Of a stretch of 64,000 nt of DNA, positions 1 to 11,074 are shown one piece after another; within the stretch, counting starts at the first letter, position 1; each line of letters opens with the position of its first letter. The DNA is from Strobilurus pachycystidiatus (taxonomy: Eukaryota; Basidiomycota; Agaricomycetes; Agaricales; Physalacriaceae). The stretch is taken from assembly GCA_019915135.1 (NCBI GenBank), contig JAHLMK010000001.1:1612001-1676000 (forward strand), written 5' to 3'. The translations under genes were made by a program, and so were the position numbers. The notes under the pieces were generated by a model. It did no database searches and was not told the DNA's origin. It saw nothing but the letters and a program-made list of their open reading frames with translations.

Positions 1-42
1 AGGCGCGAGGTGGAGTTTGAGCGAAAGTGGGTGGACGATTAG
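1..42 (+). CDS. 3' end of an upstream gene (partial)
   Basis: The first 13 codons read RREVEFERKWVDD and end at a TAG at 40-42. The charged, coding-like tail followed by non-coding sequence suggests the C-terminus of a gene that begins outside the window. Nothing can be said about function. It could also be chance, since only 13 codons are visible. Confidence 0.35.
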   Translation, partial: RREVEFERKWVDD

Positions 43-1794
43 AGGGTGGAGGAAAATATGGCACAAAGCCGTCGCGAGGATTGGGAGGTCCGCTCATAAG
101 CTGTATCACCAGTGAATACAGCATTGAGCAGAGAGAAGTGTACGCACCAAGTTCAAACTTCAAGACTTATTATATTGCAGACCCATCGCACCATTTCAAA
201 GGACTCACTCCACAGCTCCACTGGTCGGGAGGCGCTGAGTGCGGCGAATGGCGCTGGTGACATCTGCCTGACGTAGAAACACCCTCAGAGAGTCGGATAC
301 AGGAGAGGGAAGGCGGTCAATGGTGTATATTGGTTTGATTTGGCAGGGAGGACCGGTGGCCCAATACGGGTTATCGTCGTAAGACGGTTGTGAGATGCCA
401 CGTCTTGAGATCATCGTGAGACCGATCAATTTCCTTATCCGGATCGTGAGACGGTCTCGGTCTCACGATATCGCGCTCTTGCGGCAACACTATGTAGCAC
501 AGACCGTGCTGTGTTCTTTAAGGGCCAGATGCACGTAAAAACATACCTATCTATCAATCTTACTGTAAGTTATCATTGAGCAAGATTACTTGTTGTTGGT
601 TGAAATCAAGGTAATTGTCCTTAATTTAGAAGTTCTGATTGCAATATCAAGACCGTGCAAATCCACACACTTTGTAATGTAAAACCCAGCGGAACTTAGA
701 AGATCTATCTATCTATCCAACGCAGAACAGGGTTTTTGCTGGGCCTGAGCCGGCATTGTAAGTCAAGATAGCTTGCAATCGTCAGATCATCAGAGCATGT
801 CTTGGAAGCCTGTCATTGTGAGAGAGTGAGATTTATGGATCAATGACAATTTACTTGTTCTTCCTTATTGTCCTGAAGGAAGCTTAACAAGATGCGCTTC
901 TCTGAGGCTCAAGGTCTCCCATGGCCAATCACCTGACAACTCTCCTCGCCATTCTATTGGAAGGTACCGGTCTGGACAGTGTGGCCCATCTTCCCAGAGT
1001 TGCTACGTCTAGCAATGCCTTTCGACTGCCCCACGCATCAAACTCCGGATCCATCCATCACCTGTTGATGAATTGCGCGAGAGCGCGATGGCCGAGTGTA
1101 GTTGGAGTGTAGCATCTTGTAGCATGTGCCACAGTGCCACTCAGGTTTAGTGCTATTCAGAACCTGGGCATATCAGATAGAAGAATCGAAATTTGAAAAT
1201 CTGTAATACTGTAACAGAAGTCCGAAAGCTCTCTCTAAGGCCAAAATGGCTACTGGCACAGTGGTACGCTACCAGGCGGCAATGACCGAGGGTTGTTCTG
1301 GGTAGTAGACGCGTACGTACACTGTACACAGTGTACAGCACGGATCGACATGGTTGATGGAAAGGTTGTCACAGGGGCCAGGGCTGTCATGATGGGTGAT
1401 GGAAACCCTGACCACTAAATTTCATTCGGCAACGGTTATAACGGTCGTTGAGGGCGTCGAGTAATAGTCGGGATATTGTATGGCGACGAGCGGCCATTGT
1501 TGATACAACAAGCTATTCTTGTTAGTATGTGCGGGAATGCACTGCGAAAAAAATGTGCGCTTCGACACGTTGGAAGCCTTCACAACACACTGAGCCGGAT
1601 TTGGCTCGGTTTGTATTGCCGGGCTATCCGGTTTGTGTGGTGTGCCCAAACACCCATGCGTCCCTTCTAAACCATCAATATCATTCACGCTGGTCACCCA
1701 CCTTGGACAGGAGCCTCGCCTTTGCAGCCATTCCTTACATCCTGCTATCCCTGCTATACCCAGCGCTGGCCGTTTACACTCCCTCTAGACTGCC
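43..1794. other. intergenic, no gene seen
   Basis: No reading frame here shows conserved protein or plausible exon chains. The stretch holds a perfect 10-bp inverted repeat (443-452 with 460-469, 7-nt loop) and a further direct copy of part of it near 411-421, plus a 17-bp palindrome at 1322-1338. The last ~100 bp are pyrimidine-rich and probably form the promoter and 5' UTR of the LIM gene. Confidence 0.5.
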
Positions 1795-4456
1795 ATGATG
1801 GCGTCCATGCTTGCGCCAGCCCCAGCGAACCCCCCTGGTCGTATTTCCCAGCTACTGCCTACTGTAAAATGCTCTAATTGCAACAATCCCGTCCCTTTGG
1901 CCGAGCTGGGCGAGCACATTTGCCCCAAGGCACCCCCGGTCCCTGCCCTTCCCCAGGCGAGCCCTGCCTCCTCCAAACCGCTCGGCCAACGGCTGCAAAA
2001 CCTCGTATCCGCTTCTCCAAAGGCTAATCCCATCCAAATCCCAAGCAACGCACGACCCGCTCCTCCACAGCTGTCCACCAGCCAGCATCGACCCACGCCC
2101 TCCACGTCCAGCGACCGCTCTCGCAAGAGCTCCGTCTCTTCCCTCTCGCCTTTCACACCAAAATCCAGTCCACTTTCGCGTGCTGAAAGGAATCGTGCTG
2201 CATCTCCTGGGCGAGACGCGCACTCACCGACGATCAGCTCTCCGCTGCGGGCTCCTTCTACGGCTTCTTCAATGGATTACAGAACGCGTACTGTGTCCAC
2301 GGCGTCGAGCGGTTCGTCACCTAGTACAGCTCGGCCGTCTTTCTCGTCGTCAAGAAACACTCCGTCGCCAACTCCGACGGTACGACAGCCCTCGCCCAGG
2401 CAACCTTCCCCCCAGCCTCAGCCTCAATCACCCCCAGCCACACAACCACATTCTCGCTCTCAGCCTTCGGTATCTTCCGTGTTGGATGCCCCTCATATCG
2501 ACACAAAGATTGGCGGTGAGGCGGGGATGGCTGGTGTTGGACGCCGAGGATTCGCTGCTGTTGCCCACGCTGCGGTCTTTCTTTCACCCATGATGAATCC
2601 TCAGTCCCGCAACCAGAATACCCTGCAATCACGCAGGGAAAATGCCCCCAGAAATCTTGACATCGGCGCTGCATTGAAAGGTGAGCCTCCATCCACTTCG
2701 CATATCGTCCCCCAATTCATTTGTCCTTAGCCTCGCCGACACCCCCTTTATCCGCAGGCTCTGGTTATTCGACACCATCACCAGGCCCAGTCTCACCACA
2801 ATCCCAAATCCCTTCTCCTAATTCACTAAAGCCGTCATCTCGAGCTTTAGTCGCTGATCCATCGACCAGTCCAGTTTCCCCGCTTGGCTTCAAGGCACCT
2901 TTCTTTGATAAATCTCGTGAACTTCCCGGAGACACCCCAACGACTATATCGTCTTCCGATTCTCATGGCTTCGACAGCAGCAGAGCACATGACGAGCCTG
3001 TTCCCCCTTCACCAAGTTCCGGGTCTGAATATGGATTGGCTTATGCGGACTCAACCGACTACGAAGATGAGGATGAGGATCTTGACGTCGATCGGAACAG
3101 TTCGAAAAGCAGAAATCCCCCCCCTCCCCCTCTGTCATTGACAGCTATGCCTCTCAACGATCGTTCGACAACCTCTCAAGCCTTGACGGAGAATGGAAAG
3201 GGCAACGGGACAACCCTGGCATACCAGAAGAGTTCTGCGTCCAGCTCTTCCACGTCCTCTAGAGACCGGAGCGGCCGAGATAGGAGCAATTCAGCGAAGA
3301 TCGCCCAAGCTCTTGGGTTGTCTCAGACGCCACCGACTTCTTATGGAAAGATGGGTGGCCCCCCAACCCGCGGTGGCAGGACGCTCAGCAGCAGTAGCAA
3401 TGGAAGCAAGAGTGCCTACTCTCGTACATCGTCCGTATCATCTGGTGCAGGGCTCGGCGCAATCGCATCGAGTTCCTCGGTGGCTATGAACGGGCGGCTG
3501 GAGCGTGCCATGGAAACTCTGCTGGAAGATGCCGAGTCCTCGAAGGTCAACAACTTAAGGCCTTTATCAAAGAGCAAATCCACGGGGAAGCAGGCATACT
3601 TCGAGAGGAGCGAACGAAAGGACGACAATGGACATCTCACTGTATCAAGTCCGTCGGGAATCAGCATATCACTGCCGACACGGAGCAACACTGTTGGTGT
3701 TGTCTATAGTCCGGAAAGTAAAGCGGTCAAGCTGCCAACGAGAGCGCGGACCGAACGTGAACGGTCGACTGAAAGTCTTCTTCGCAAATCGGCGAGACGG
3801 GTCAAGATGTGTGTGCGCTGCGAGAAGCGCATTGAAGATGGCCGCTGGATTCAGGTTGACAGCGGCGGTATTCTTTGCGAGCGATGCTGGAAGAATATGT
3901 ATCTACCCAAGGTGCGCCAGTTCGTGCTTTCTCCAGGCTGAGACTTAAATGCACCAGTGTCGACGATGTGATCTACCTATCGAGAAACAAGCTGTGTCGT
4001 CATCTGATGGCCAACTGAAAGGAAAGTACCACAGGGATTGCTTCAACTGCCATGCGTGTCATGTGGGTCGCACATTCCTTCGCACTCTCAACACGTCTGA
4101 TTGCATTCTAGATACCCTTTCCGGACAAAACTTTCTATGTCTTTGATGGCAAACCATTATGTGGCTATCACTACCACGAAGCGAATAGATCGCTGTGTGC
4201 TGCTACTTCGTGTGGCCAGCCCATTGAAGGGCCCTGTGCTGTATCTCACACTGGGGCCCGATATCATCCTGAGCATCTATCTTGCGAATTCCCAAGATGC
4301 GAGGAGAAACTGGAGGAATATTGGGAAATAGACGGGCTGATGTATTGTCAGCGACACGCCAAGTGGGGTGGGCAGGTCAATGAAGCGGATAGCAAGGCGA
4401 CTAAACGCATTACGAGGTTTATTGATTTATCAGGCGCTGAACCAGGCTTGCGGTGA
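1795..4456 (+). CDS. LIM-domain protein, paxillin-like (Pxl1 type)
   Basis: A long Ser/Pro-rich disordered region (residues 1 to about 670) leads into C-terminal LIM zinc fingers. An early CxxC...HxC patch (CSNCNNPVPLAELGEHIC) lies near residue 25. The first LIM finger starts at CVRCEKRIEDGRW, continues with CERCW, then CRRCDLPIEK and a HRDCFNCHAC half. After a ~50-nt intron (about 4064-4110) comes a second LIM finger with CGYHYHE, CGQPIEGPC and YCQRHAKWGG. The ORF is interrupted by an intron at about 2681-2727 (GTGAGC...CCTTAG) and another near 3912-3947. The start is MMASM at 1795; 1798 would also work. LIM proteins of this type act as adaptors at the actin cortex, septum or polarity sites. 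Family assignment rests on domain order; a Rho-GAP domain is absent, which argues against Rga1 types. Confidence 0.85.
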
Positions 4457-4825
4457 CCAGGAGTGTAAATTTTGCTTCGGTTTTGGGACTTTTAGATGGA
4501 CTTTGCTACTTGCACACCTAGTTTTATGACCCACTGTAAGAAACCCTCGTTCGTCATATACCCTGTATTAGTTCAAGCTTCATTTGGGACTCTTTTATTT
4601 TTCTATAATCCACTCTTTTGTATAATGATACAATTTCGTGCATATATTCATTAGGCACTATGAAGCCCTACTCTCTTGAACGGTGTTGGAACAAGCTAGA
4701 ACGTCGTCGAATCACATTCATACATTAGGCCTCTCCAAAATGGTCAACGTCATCATCGGCTTGACAAACCCCTTTCTGGGGGGGGAAAAGCTGTCTCTCA
4801 CTTCCCCCATCACCTTCGTGCCACC

Positions 4826-6268
4826 ATGTCAGAAGAAATTCAAATCAACGTCAAAGGTATTGGAGTCGTCTTCTTCGCGCTCTTGAGTTTGTTCTGAGTT
4901 GTTCCATGCAAAAGGCCCGGCGGAAATCAAACTGCAAATCACGATAACAACTGACAAGACTGTACTCGAACTGAAGCAGGCTATCGCAGAGAAATCCGAT
5001 GTTGAGGCGGACAGGCAGCGACTCATTTATTCAGGTATTTGTTTGATATAGTGCAGGTTGGCCGGGATTGACATTCATCAGGACGAGTGCTCAAGGTTGC
5101 ATTATTCTCAATTGCAGTCTAAGCCAGCCCGTTGACCTACGTTCCAGGATGAGGAGCCACTCTCCCTGTACAAAATTCAATCATCACACACCATCCACAT
5201 GGTGAAGGGCGTCGCCCGCTCGGCCGGTGCTTCCTCGTCATCATCACCTGCAACGCCTCAAGCGCTGCCGACGATGCAAACTGGCCAGAACCCCCACGAT
5301 CCCCTTACCCAGCTCAACGGCCATAACGGCTTTGGTCTCATGGCAGGGCTCAACCCGTTCGCGGACATGGACCTCAACCAGAACGACCCAAACATGGTAC
5401 ATATCCGCCATCTGAAGTGTAAACTCGCCGCCTAACCCTTCCACAGCTCCAAACAATGATGAGCTCTCCACAGTTTCTGCAGCAGATGGCTAGCATGATG
5501 TCGAACCCGCAGGTTCTAGACCAGCTCATTGCATCCAATCCGCAACTGCAGGCGATGGGACCGCAAGTGCGAGAAATGTTCCAAAGCGAGTACTTCCGGC
5601 AAATGATGTGAGTGCCTGCTTTCAATCCTAATACCTTACCTTTCCGTTTACTGATGCGTGTAATGTTTCAGAGCAGATCCACAGCGTCTTCAACAGATGA
5701 TGCAGATGGCATCTATGCTTCGGGGAGGTGGCGGTGGAGGCGGAGGAATGCTCGGGGGAATGGGCGGCGGCGGATTCCCTGCGCCAGGCCTCCCGGGTGG
5801 TGCTGCAGCGACTACTCCCGCTTCTCCTACGAGTACTCCCACCACCGCGCCAACCTCTCCGCCTGTTAATCCTTTCAACATGTTTGGTGGATCGGGTGGT
5901 ATACCCGGTGCAGGTGTGGGTGCCGGTGCGAATGCGGGAGCAGGCAATGCGAATCCATTTGGCATGGACCCCGCTTTAATGCAACAGCTCCTCGGCGGCG
6001 GAATGGGTGGTGGTTTGGGCGGTTTGGGTGGATTCGGGGCGCCAGCAGCACCCGCTGATTCGCGACCACCTGAAGAGCGGTTCCAAGTGCAGCTACAGGT
6101 AATTTGCTCTTCATCTATCTTCTGGTCGTTCGCATTGCTGATACGTTATCTTAGCAATTACAAGATATGGGCTTTTCGAACGCGTCGCAGAATGTGCGCG
6201 CTCTTTTGGCGACTGGTGGTAACGTTCATTCTGCCATCGAGTACATCCTTGGTGGCGGTGGACTGTAA
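4826..6268 (+). CDS. DSK2: Dsk2/ubiquilin-like ubiquitin shuttle factor
   Basis: This is a UBL-STI1-UBA protein that delivers ubiquitinated clients to the proteasome. Translation starts at a strong CCACCATG context (MSEEIQINVK). The N-terminal ubiquitin-like domain is split over short exons (KLQITITTDKTVLELK, then RLIYSG and RVLK, then DEEPLSLYKIQ with TIHMVKG). A middle STI1-type region has PQFLQQMASMMSNPQVLDQL and AMGPQVREMFQSEYFRQMM. A Gly/Pro/Ala-rich low-complexity segment (long Gly run near 5725) follows. A C-terminal UBA domain closes the protein: QLQDMGFSNASQNVRALLA then GGNVHSAIEYILGG. There are about seven exons with introns of 45-75 nt. Domain order and spacing match Dsk2. Confidence 0.93.
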
Positions 6269-6731
6269 TTAAATCTGTATTGATCGATGAATGTACTCTA
6301 GTAAGTACCTGTAGGTTATCTTTTTATTTTTCGACGATGTCTAGAAGAATGAATGAACTGGATCATGGGGACTGAATCTGATTCGGAGCCTTGAGAGTCC
6401 TGAATTAGTTGTGGGTTGATTAGCTAGAAGGTGCCTGCAAACGGCGTTGACGAAACCACAGCATTTTATGTAGCACCTGGAAAATAGGGTCGGGGGGCTT
6501 TACTGTACTTGGCTTCAAGCCAGTTTCCAGCAGGTCATGGAACTTGATGGAAGGCGGCGCGAAGCAATTCCCTAAACGGATAATGGGCGGGATTTATGAG
6601 CCATTTCCGTAGCCATGTTTTGGGTTACATCGAGGTTTGAAGCGAGATGTCCGAGTCGGTAATAACACAAGAAGTACAGGATTAGCTTCTAAAGATTATA
6701 TATGCATTGAGATGTGAACAAGGAGGATGGA
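6269..6731. other. convergent 3' region, no gene seen
   Basis: This gap separates the convergent ends of the Dsk2-like gene and the small zinc protein. No coding sequence or repeat was recognised. Confidence 0.5.
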
Positions 6732-7363
6732 TCAAAGAGGCAGATCCACTATGCATTCTAGACAGACGATAGTTTCACTGCAAAAGTAATGAGGGTGGAC
6801 CACCGCGACAAGAATGCTCAACACATACGTTTCTGGATTTTCTATGCAGCATCCACGACAGAATGTTTGCCCGCATGCCTTTCCGCTCGAGCTCTCTTCT
6901 TCGTTCTGCTCCTCAGCTCTATCTCCCTTTGGAACTCTGTTGCCTGCGCCTTGGTCACTCTCTGATAACTTCTTCCGTTTGTGAGACGTCGGCCCATTTT
7001 TACTGTCTTGCTGGTCCATAGCAAGATTGGTGTTAGTCAGAGAGAGAGCAGCCCGACTAGGCGTGAGGGTCGGCGAATATGATCCGGCGCCAGTACAGCG
7101 TCGGGAACACACAAAGCAAGTAGAAGATCCGCATCTGGTAGAACGTCAGATCGCCATTTGAGCCACAGGTATTCAGTGGCGCACCTCGAACACAAAACTA
7201 GACACGAAGTACGCGTATTTAAGGCGCGATTGCACGAGACGCAAACGCTTGCTCCCGCGGGCGCATATATGGTCTTTGCCGAGAAAATCTTCTCCGTCGC
7301 TGGCGCTGTTTCCCGCTTGGGGAGTGATATCCGCCTTCGCTTGTGCATCGTGGCGGTCGACAA
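6732..7363 (-). CDS. small CxxC-rich zinc-binding protein, basidiomycete type
   Basis: Three exons give a protein of about 175 residues starting MSTATMHKRRRISLPKRE. It carries repeated CxxC pairs: CVSCNRALN, VLCSRC, CFVCSRRC, FCRGCCIEN and VCLEC, enough ligands for about three zinc ions. The first intron (about 7142-7190) joins CSRC to GSSTCFVC; the second (about 6781-6832, GTATGT...TTGCAG) joins CCIENPET to ETIVCLEC in frame. A basic, Ser/Glu-rich linker (KRKKLSESDQ) separates the two zinc regions. I do not recognise a named family; the pattern resembles an uncharacterised small protein conserved in basidiomycetes. The basic N-terminus (HKRRR) would suit a nuclear location, but that is inference. 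Confidence 0.75.
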
Positions 7364-7782
7364 TGAAAGTGCAATCAGCTAAGCCGCGACGGCTTCCGGC
7401 CCTAGCCTCATTGCAGGTCACGTCTTCGATCGGGCGATCGGGGATGCCGTCGCGACGAAAGTTTCCTTTTTTGGGTAATGAAGTCCCGCCTTCAAACCAG
7501 TCGACGCCAGTCGAGATGCTCGAATGCTTTATCTGAGCACTCCCAAGACAGATACAACACTATCAGAAAATAGAATCCAGCTTGCGAGAAACTCGACTCT
7601 TCTTCTCCATTCCTATTGCGGATGTGGGCGTGACTTTACTCAATGAACTGTCCTGCAGGCTGCAGCTCTTGTAAGCGTACCATTACGTGTGCTTCTGTCA
7701 GTATAACCCAAGTACTATCGCAGGTAAGCAATTTCCCGGGGATTTCCAGTATTGATTGAGCAGTCCAGCCTGAATCCAAGCA

Positions 7783-8364
7783 ATGTCCACTAATGAAAAC
7801 ATCGTTATCCTCTGGGCTCCTCCGTCCACGGATATCTGGCGCAAGCCGCCATCCACCGACGTCTTCAATGCGCCGTCAAACCTGCGTGCACCAGAGCCCC
7901 TTTCGTCATTCACATCTGCACGAGTTTCGTTCGCCGCGCAGTGGCGATATCGCTACGACCAAGGCGGTCTCCTCTTGCATCTCACTAAACCAGGCGAGAA
8001 GGATAGGTGGCTCAAGACGGGTGTGGAGCTCTACAACGAAAAGCCGTTCATGAGCACCGTTGGATGTGACAAATGGGCAGACTGGTCCATCGCCCCTACA
8101 AGCGGAGACGAGAAGAACTTCACGGTGGAGGCGCGACGAGAGAGCGATGAATTAGGCGTTAGTCTCTGGGTATACCGATTGATCTTGGACGAGGATGGTG
8201 AAGAGATGGAGAGATTACCTTTGAGAGAGGCTCCCTGGTTCTTTGCGGATCAAGAGGGTTGGAGCATTGCAGCTGGCGTCTACGCTGCTAGACCTGCTGA
8301 AGCGGTTCTGACGAACGGAGAGAGGTTGAAGGTCCGTTTCTGGAATCTGCGCATCACTCCGTGA
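7783..8364 (+). CDS. DUF1349-family protein (ConA-like fold)
   Basis: An intronless ORF of 193 residues starts at MSTNENIVILW. It shows the DUF1349 signature: FAAQWRYRYDQGGLLLHL, then WLKTGVELYNEKPFMSTV, followed by DWS and a C-terminal RFWNLRITP. The family has a concanavalin A-like beta-sandwich and is usually about 190-230 residues, so this copy is full length. There is no signal peptide, so it is probably cytosolic. The biochemical role of the family is not established. Confidence 0.9.
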   Translation: MSTNENIVILWAPPSTDIWRKPPSTDVFNAPSNLRAPEPLSSFTSARVSFAAQWRYRYDQGGLLLHLTKPGEKDRWLKTGVELYNEKPFMSTVGCDKWADWSIAPTSGDEKNFTVEARRESDELGVSLWVYRLILDEDGEEMERLPLREAPWFFADQEGWSIAAGVYAARPAEAVLTNGERLKVRFWNLRITP

Positions 8365-8477
8365 GACGACGCGTGTACTGAGTAACAGTTTGCAACCGAC
8401 CCCCCGGATTTGCCCAAACTTTGCGAAATTAATTATCTTCGTGACAGCAGTACATTAATCATAAATCGTCAAGGCCA

Positions 8478-9261
8478 TCATGAGTCTTCCTCGTCGAAAT
8501 CCGTCGGTTTCAGCAACTCCACATATGAGCCGTCAATGGGACCTATAAGAAAGGTTCGGGCCCATTTAGAAATATGAATCGTGAAGACACGTACGGACGT
8601 GACTAGCACCCGCATTTACACGAGCACGATAAGCAGAAATCGCGGGACTGGGCGTTGGCGGAAGCGAACTCGTGGAGGCGAACGTGCTGGTCGAAGCTGA
8701 TGGAGGAAGGGTATAGCGGAGTGGCGAGGCGGCATATGGGTTCGGCCGCAGGGAGGAGCTTGGGGAAAATGGGGCTGGGTTATGCCCGCGCTCGGGTGTT
8801 CTCTGAGAGGCTAGTTTAGGGAGGGGAGGTACTCGAGACGTGTTCTCGTACCGGTGGGCTCGAGACCAACTCGGAGAGGCGCTTGCCTTTTGTCGGAGTT
8901 GGTGCTGCAACTGTGCGCTTCTTTGGCGAAATTGAAGGCAAAGGTTTGCGGGGATACTTGATCGCATAGGCGGATTGCAGAATGTTGTATGTCAAAAGTG
9001 AGCCTACAGTGAGCTCTAGAAAAGTGAAAATTAGGTGAGCTTATAGCCTGACGTGCTCAGCACGTACCAATTTTCCATATATAGGACGAGAACTCCACGC
9101 TGTTCCATTTGGTGAAGTTGAGGAGAAAGGGCGTCGGGAGGAGATAGGTGACAAGGAGGAGCGCCACGAGCCAAAACGAGTTGGTACGTATCCGAGAGAT
9201 AGCCTCTGCCCGGTGAGGTATGAGATAGTTCGATAGTGTAGTCAACGTTGAGGAAGCCATT
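8478..9261 (-). CDS. two-TM protein, possibly POM34-like nucleoporin
   Basis: The start is MASSTLTTLSNYLIPHRAEA at 9261. Two hydrophobic segments follow: TNSFWLVALLLVTYLLPTPF and, across an intron (about 9001-9066), SSYIWKIGSLLTYNILQSAY. The rest is Ser/Pro-rich and disordered: SPKKRTVAAPTPTKGKR, an intron (about 8815-8855, GTACGA...CTAAACTAG), TPSPAISAYRARVNAG, then a last intron (about 8541-8592) and a short acidic end, GSYVELLKPTDFDEEDS. Two TM helices near the N-terminus plus a Ser/Pro-rich tail are reminiscent of the pore-membrane nucleoporin POM34, but I see no decisive motif. A generic ER or nuclear-envelope protein is the alternative. Confidence 0.7.
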
Positions 9262-10415
9262 GTGGAACGCGTCGGTGGCACGGATTGCACAGCAGACGCC
9301 AGAAAACGTTGGTTGAACGTGACGGTTGCGAACAAAGGTTGAAATTTTTGGCCGGATTTGGCAAAATCCTCTTTTGGGCATGACCATCATGATCTCTGAG
9401 TTCAAAGTTGAGGCTTGCTCTGGCCGACTGAGGGCATTCTATGAGCCCGCTACAGCTGGAAACTGACGGGTAAGTATGTTATTGTTGTCAGGAAATATAC
9501 CTGTTATTGCTGTCAGACGGCATCTCATGATTTTTAGACGCTGGTCTCAGTCCGAGGGGTTCAATCATGATCGGTAGCTCTCAGCGCATTCGGCTTTCAG
9601 TGGATTTAAAGGGTGTTTACTTAAGTCTAATCGTCAGTACGTCACCGAACGTGTTCCTGCCTCCGACTCTCACTAACTGCGTCTCCACCTCGATAGGTCG
9701 CAAGCGAGGCGCGGGTCTTTTCTACCTTCGATTGGGTCGTAAAGAAAAGAGGTGAGACATCCCGAGCTCTCTTGTCCTCGGCAAGACCTCACCACATTGT
9801 CCCACCTCACAGGTCGTAACGGGAACAATAACGCGCAGACCGTCGACTCGGTCATAGCGCTCGCTTAACACATGGACCTGTTTCCGGACATTGTATATAA
9901 TAGTGCTGGCAGGACTGCAGAGACCAACAAGCTCACTCGCTGTCCTGCCAGGTATGTTTTCCCTTATACCTACCTTTCCATACGCAGAAGCTCACTCGCT
10001 GTCCTGCCAGCTGTCGCTTAAATCTCTGTTTGTACCCACCCTTACTCGTACTATAACATAGTATCTCGTATTCCCACTTCCTAGTTTACATTATTGTACA
10101 TAGACCCGCGGCTCTCTTGTCCAAAATCCATCTCTCCTTTCAGGTCTCCCACCTTGTGGGAGACCGTGACCTGGCTAAACACGAGCTCCGAGTGTTTCTT
10201 CCACGAACGACAACGTACTCGAAGACGATTAGATACATTAGACGTACGAAACTGTACAAATTACAACGTAGCATTACTTTCCACTCTTTTCCAAATTTCG
10301 AATGTCCACTGTCCAATTCATGAGCTGACCGAGACCATTACATTGACAATGTCCGGACCGGCATTGATGAAAGCCGGCCGGCTAACCTCGCGTCACCAAC
10401 AATCGGTGATCCGTA
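9262..10415. other. intergenic with short repeats, no gene seen
   Basis: No gene supported. The stretch contains a 22-bp direct repeat (9930-9951 and 9989-10010), whose last 10 bp are also present inverted at 9906-9915, near a TATATAATA box (about 9894-9902). It also has a perfect 10-3-10 hairpin at 10143-10165. These could be relics of a solo LTR or small element, but no terminal structure was found. Confidence 0.45.
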
Positions 10416-10973
10416 CAAGAGGTGAGAGATCTCTGGATCTTGGACATCTGATCATGCCACGCGAGCCCCGACTCGGTGATTCCCGATGAGCCGGATCACT
10501 TGCGGCATGGGCAGGCTGCAGTTGGGGTGCAGCGCAATTCTGGTTGTGCAGTACAGAGGCTGCCGTGCAAGTGACGAGAGGTTTCATGTACAGATGTGTC
10601 CCATTCTTATTGAACTTTCCATGTCAAAGACGGAATTCGTACTGAGACAATAACAGTACTCTAGTCACTGTGCTTACAAGTTACAAGTGCCGTATATTTG
10701 ACTGAGTGTAGACCATAGATGTTCTTGCATTGCTAAAGTTACGGCTGGAGTAAATTGTGCCTTTGGTTCAGCGATGATTGACTGGTAAGCTGGACGCTGA
10801 ATCTGCGGTGAGCGGGCAGAGGTGTACCACCGCTGCGAGCTCTCGAGACTCGTGGCTGCCACTGGCTGGTGCTCATCAATTGCCGATGATGGCCGCTGAC
10901 TCAGACCTGCCTTATTTGGGGGGTAGGTAGGTCGTGGGAACTAATCCGAGATCCAGAGATCTCTCACCTCTTG
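10416..10973. mobile_element. hAT-like MITE, 558 bp, 8-bp TSD
   Basis: The ends are inverted repeats of about 29 bp with one mismatch (left starts CAAGAGGTGAGAGATCTCTG, right end is its reverse complement). They are bounded by identical 8-bp direct repeats GATCCGTA at 10408-10415 and 10974-10981. An 8-bp duplication is characteristic of the hAT superfamily. No transposase reading frame is present, so it is a non-autonomous miniature element. A related end sequence occurs alone at 51213-51240. Confidence 0.88.
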
Positions 10974-11074
10974 GATCCGTAAGTACTTTCAAGTCGACCA
11001 TGCAGTGGCCTTCTAACCGAGGTTGACTATCCCTTGAACTCTGAGTATTTTTGCGATTGCGCGTCTTCATACCA

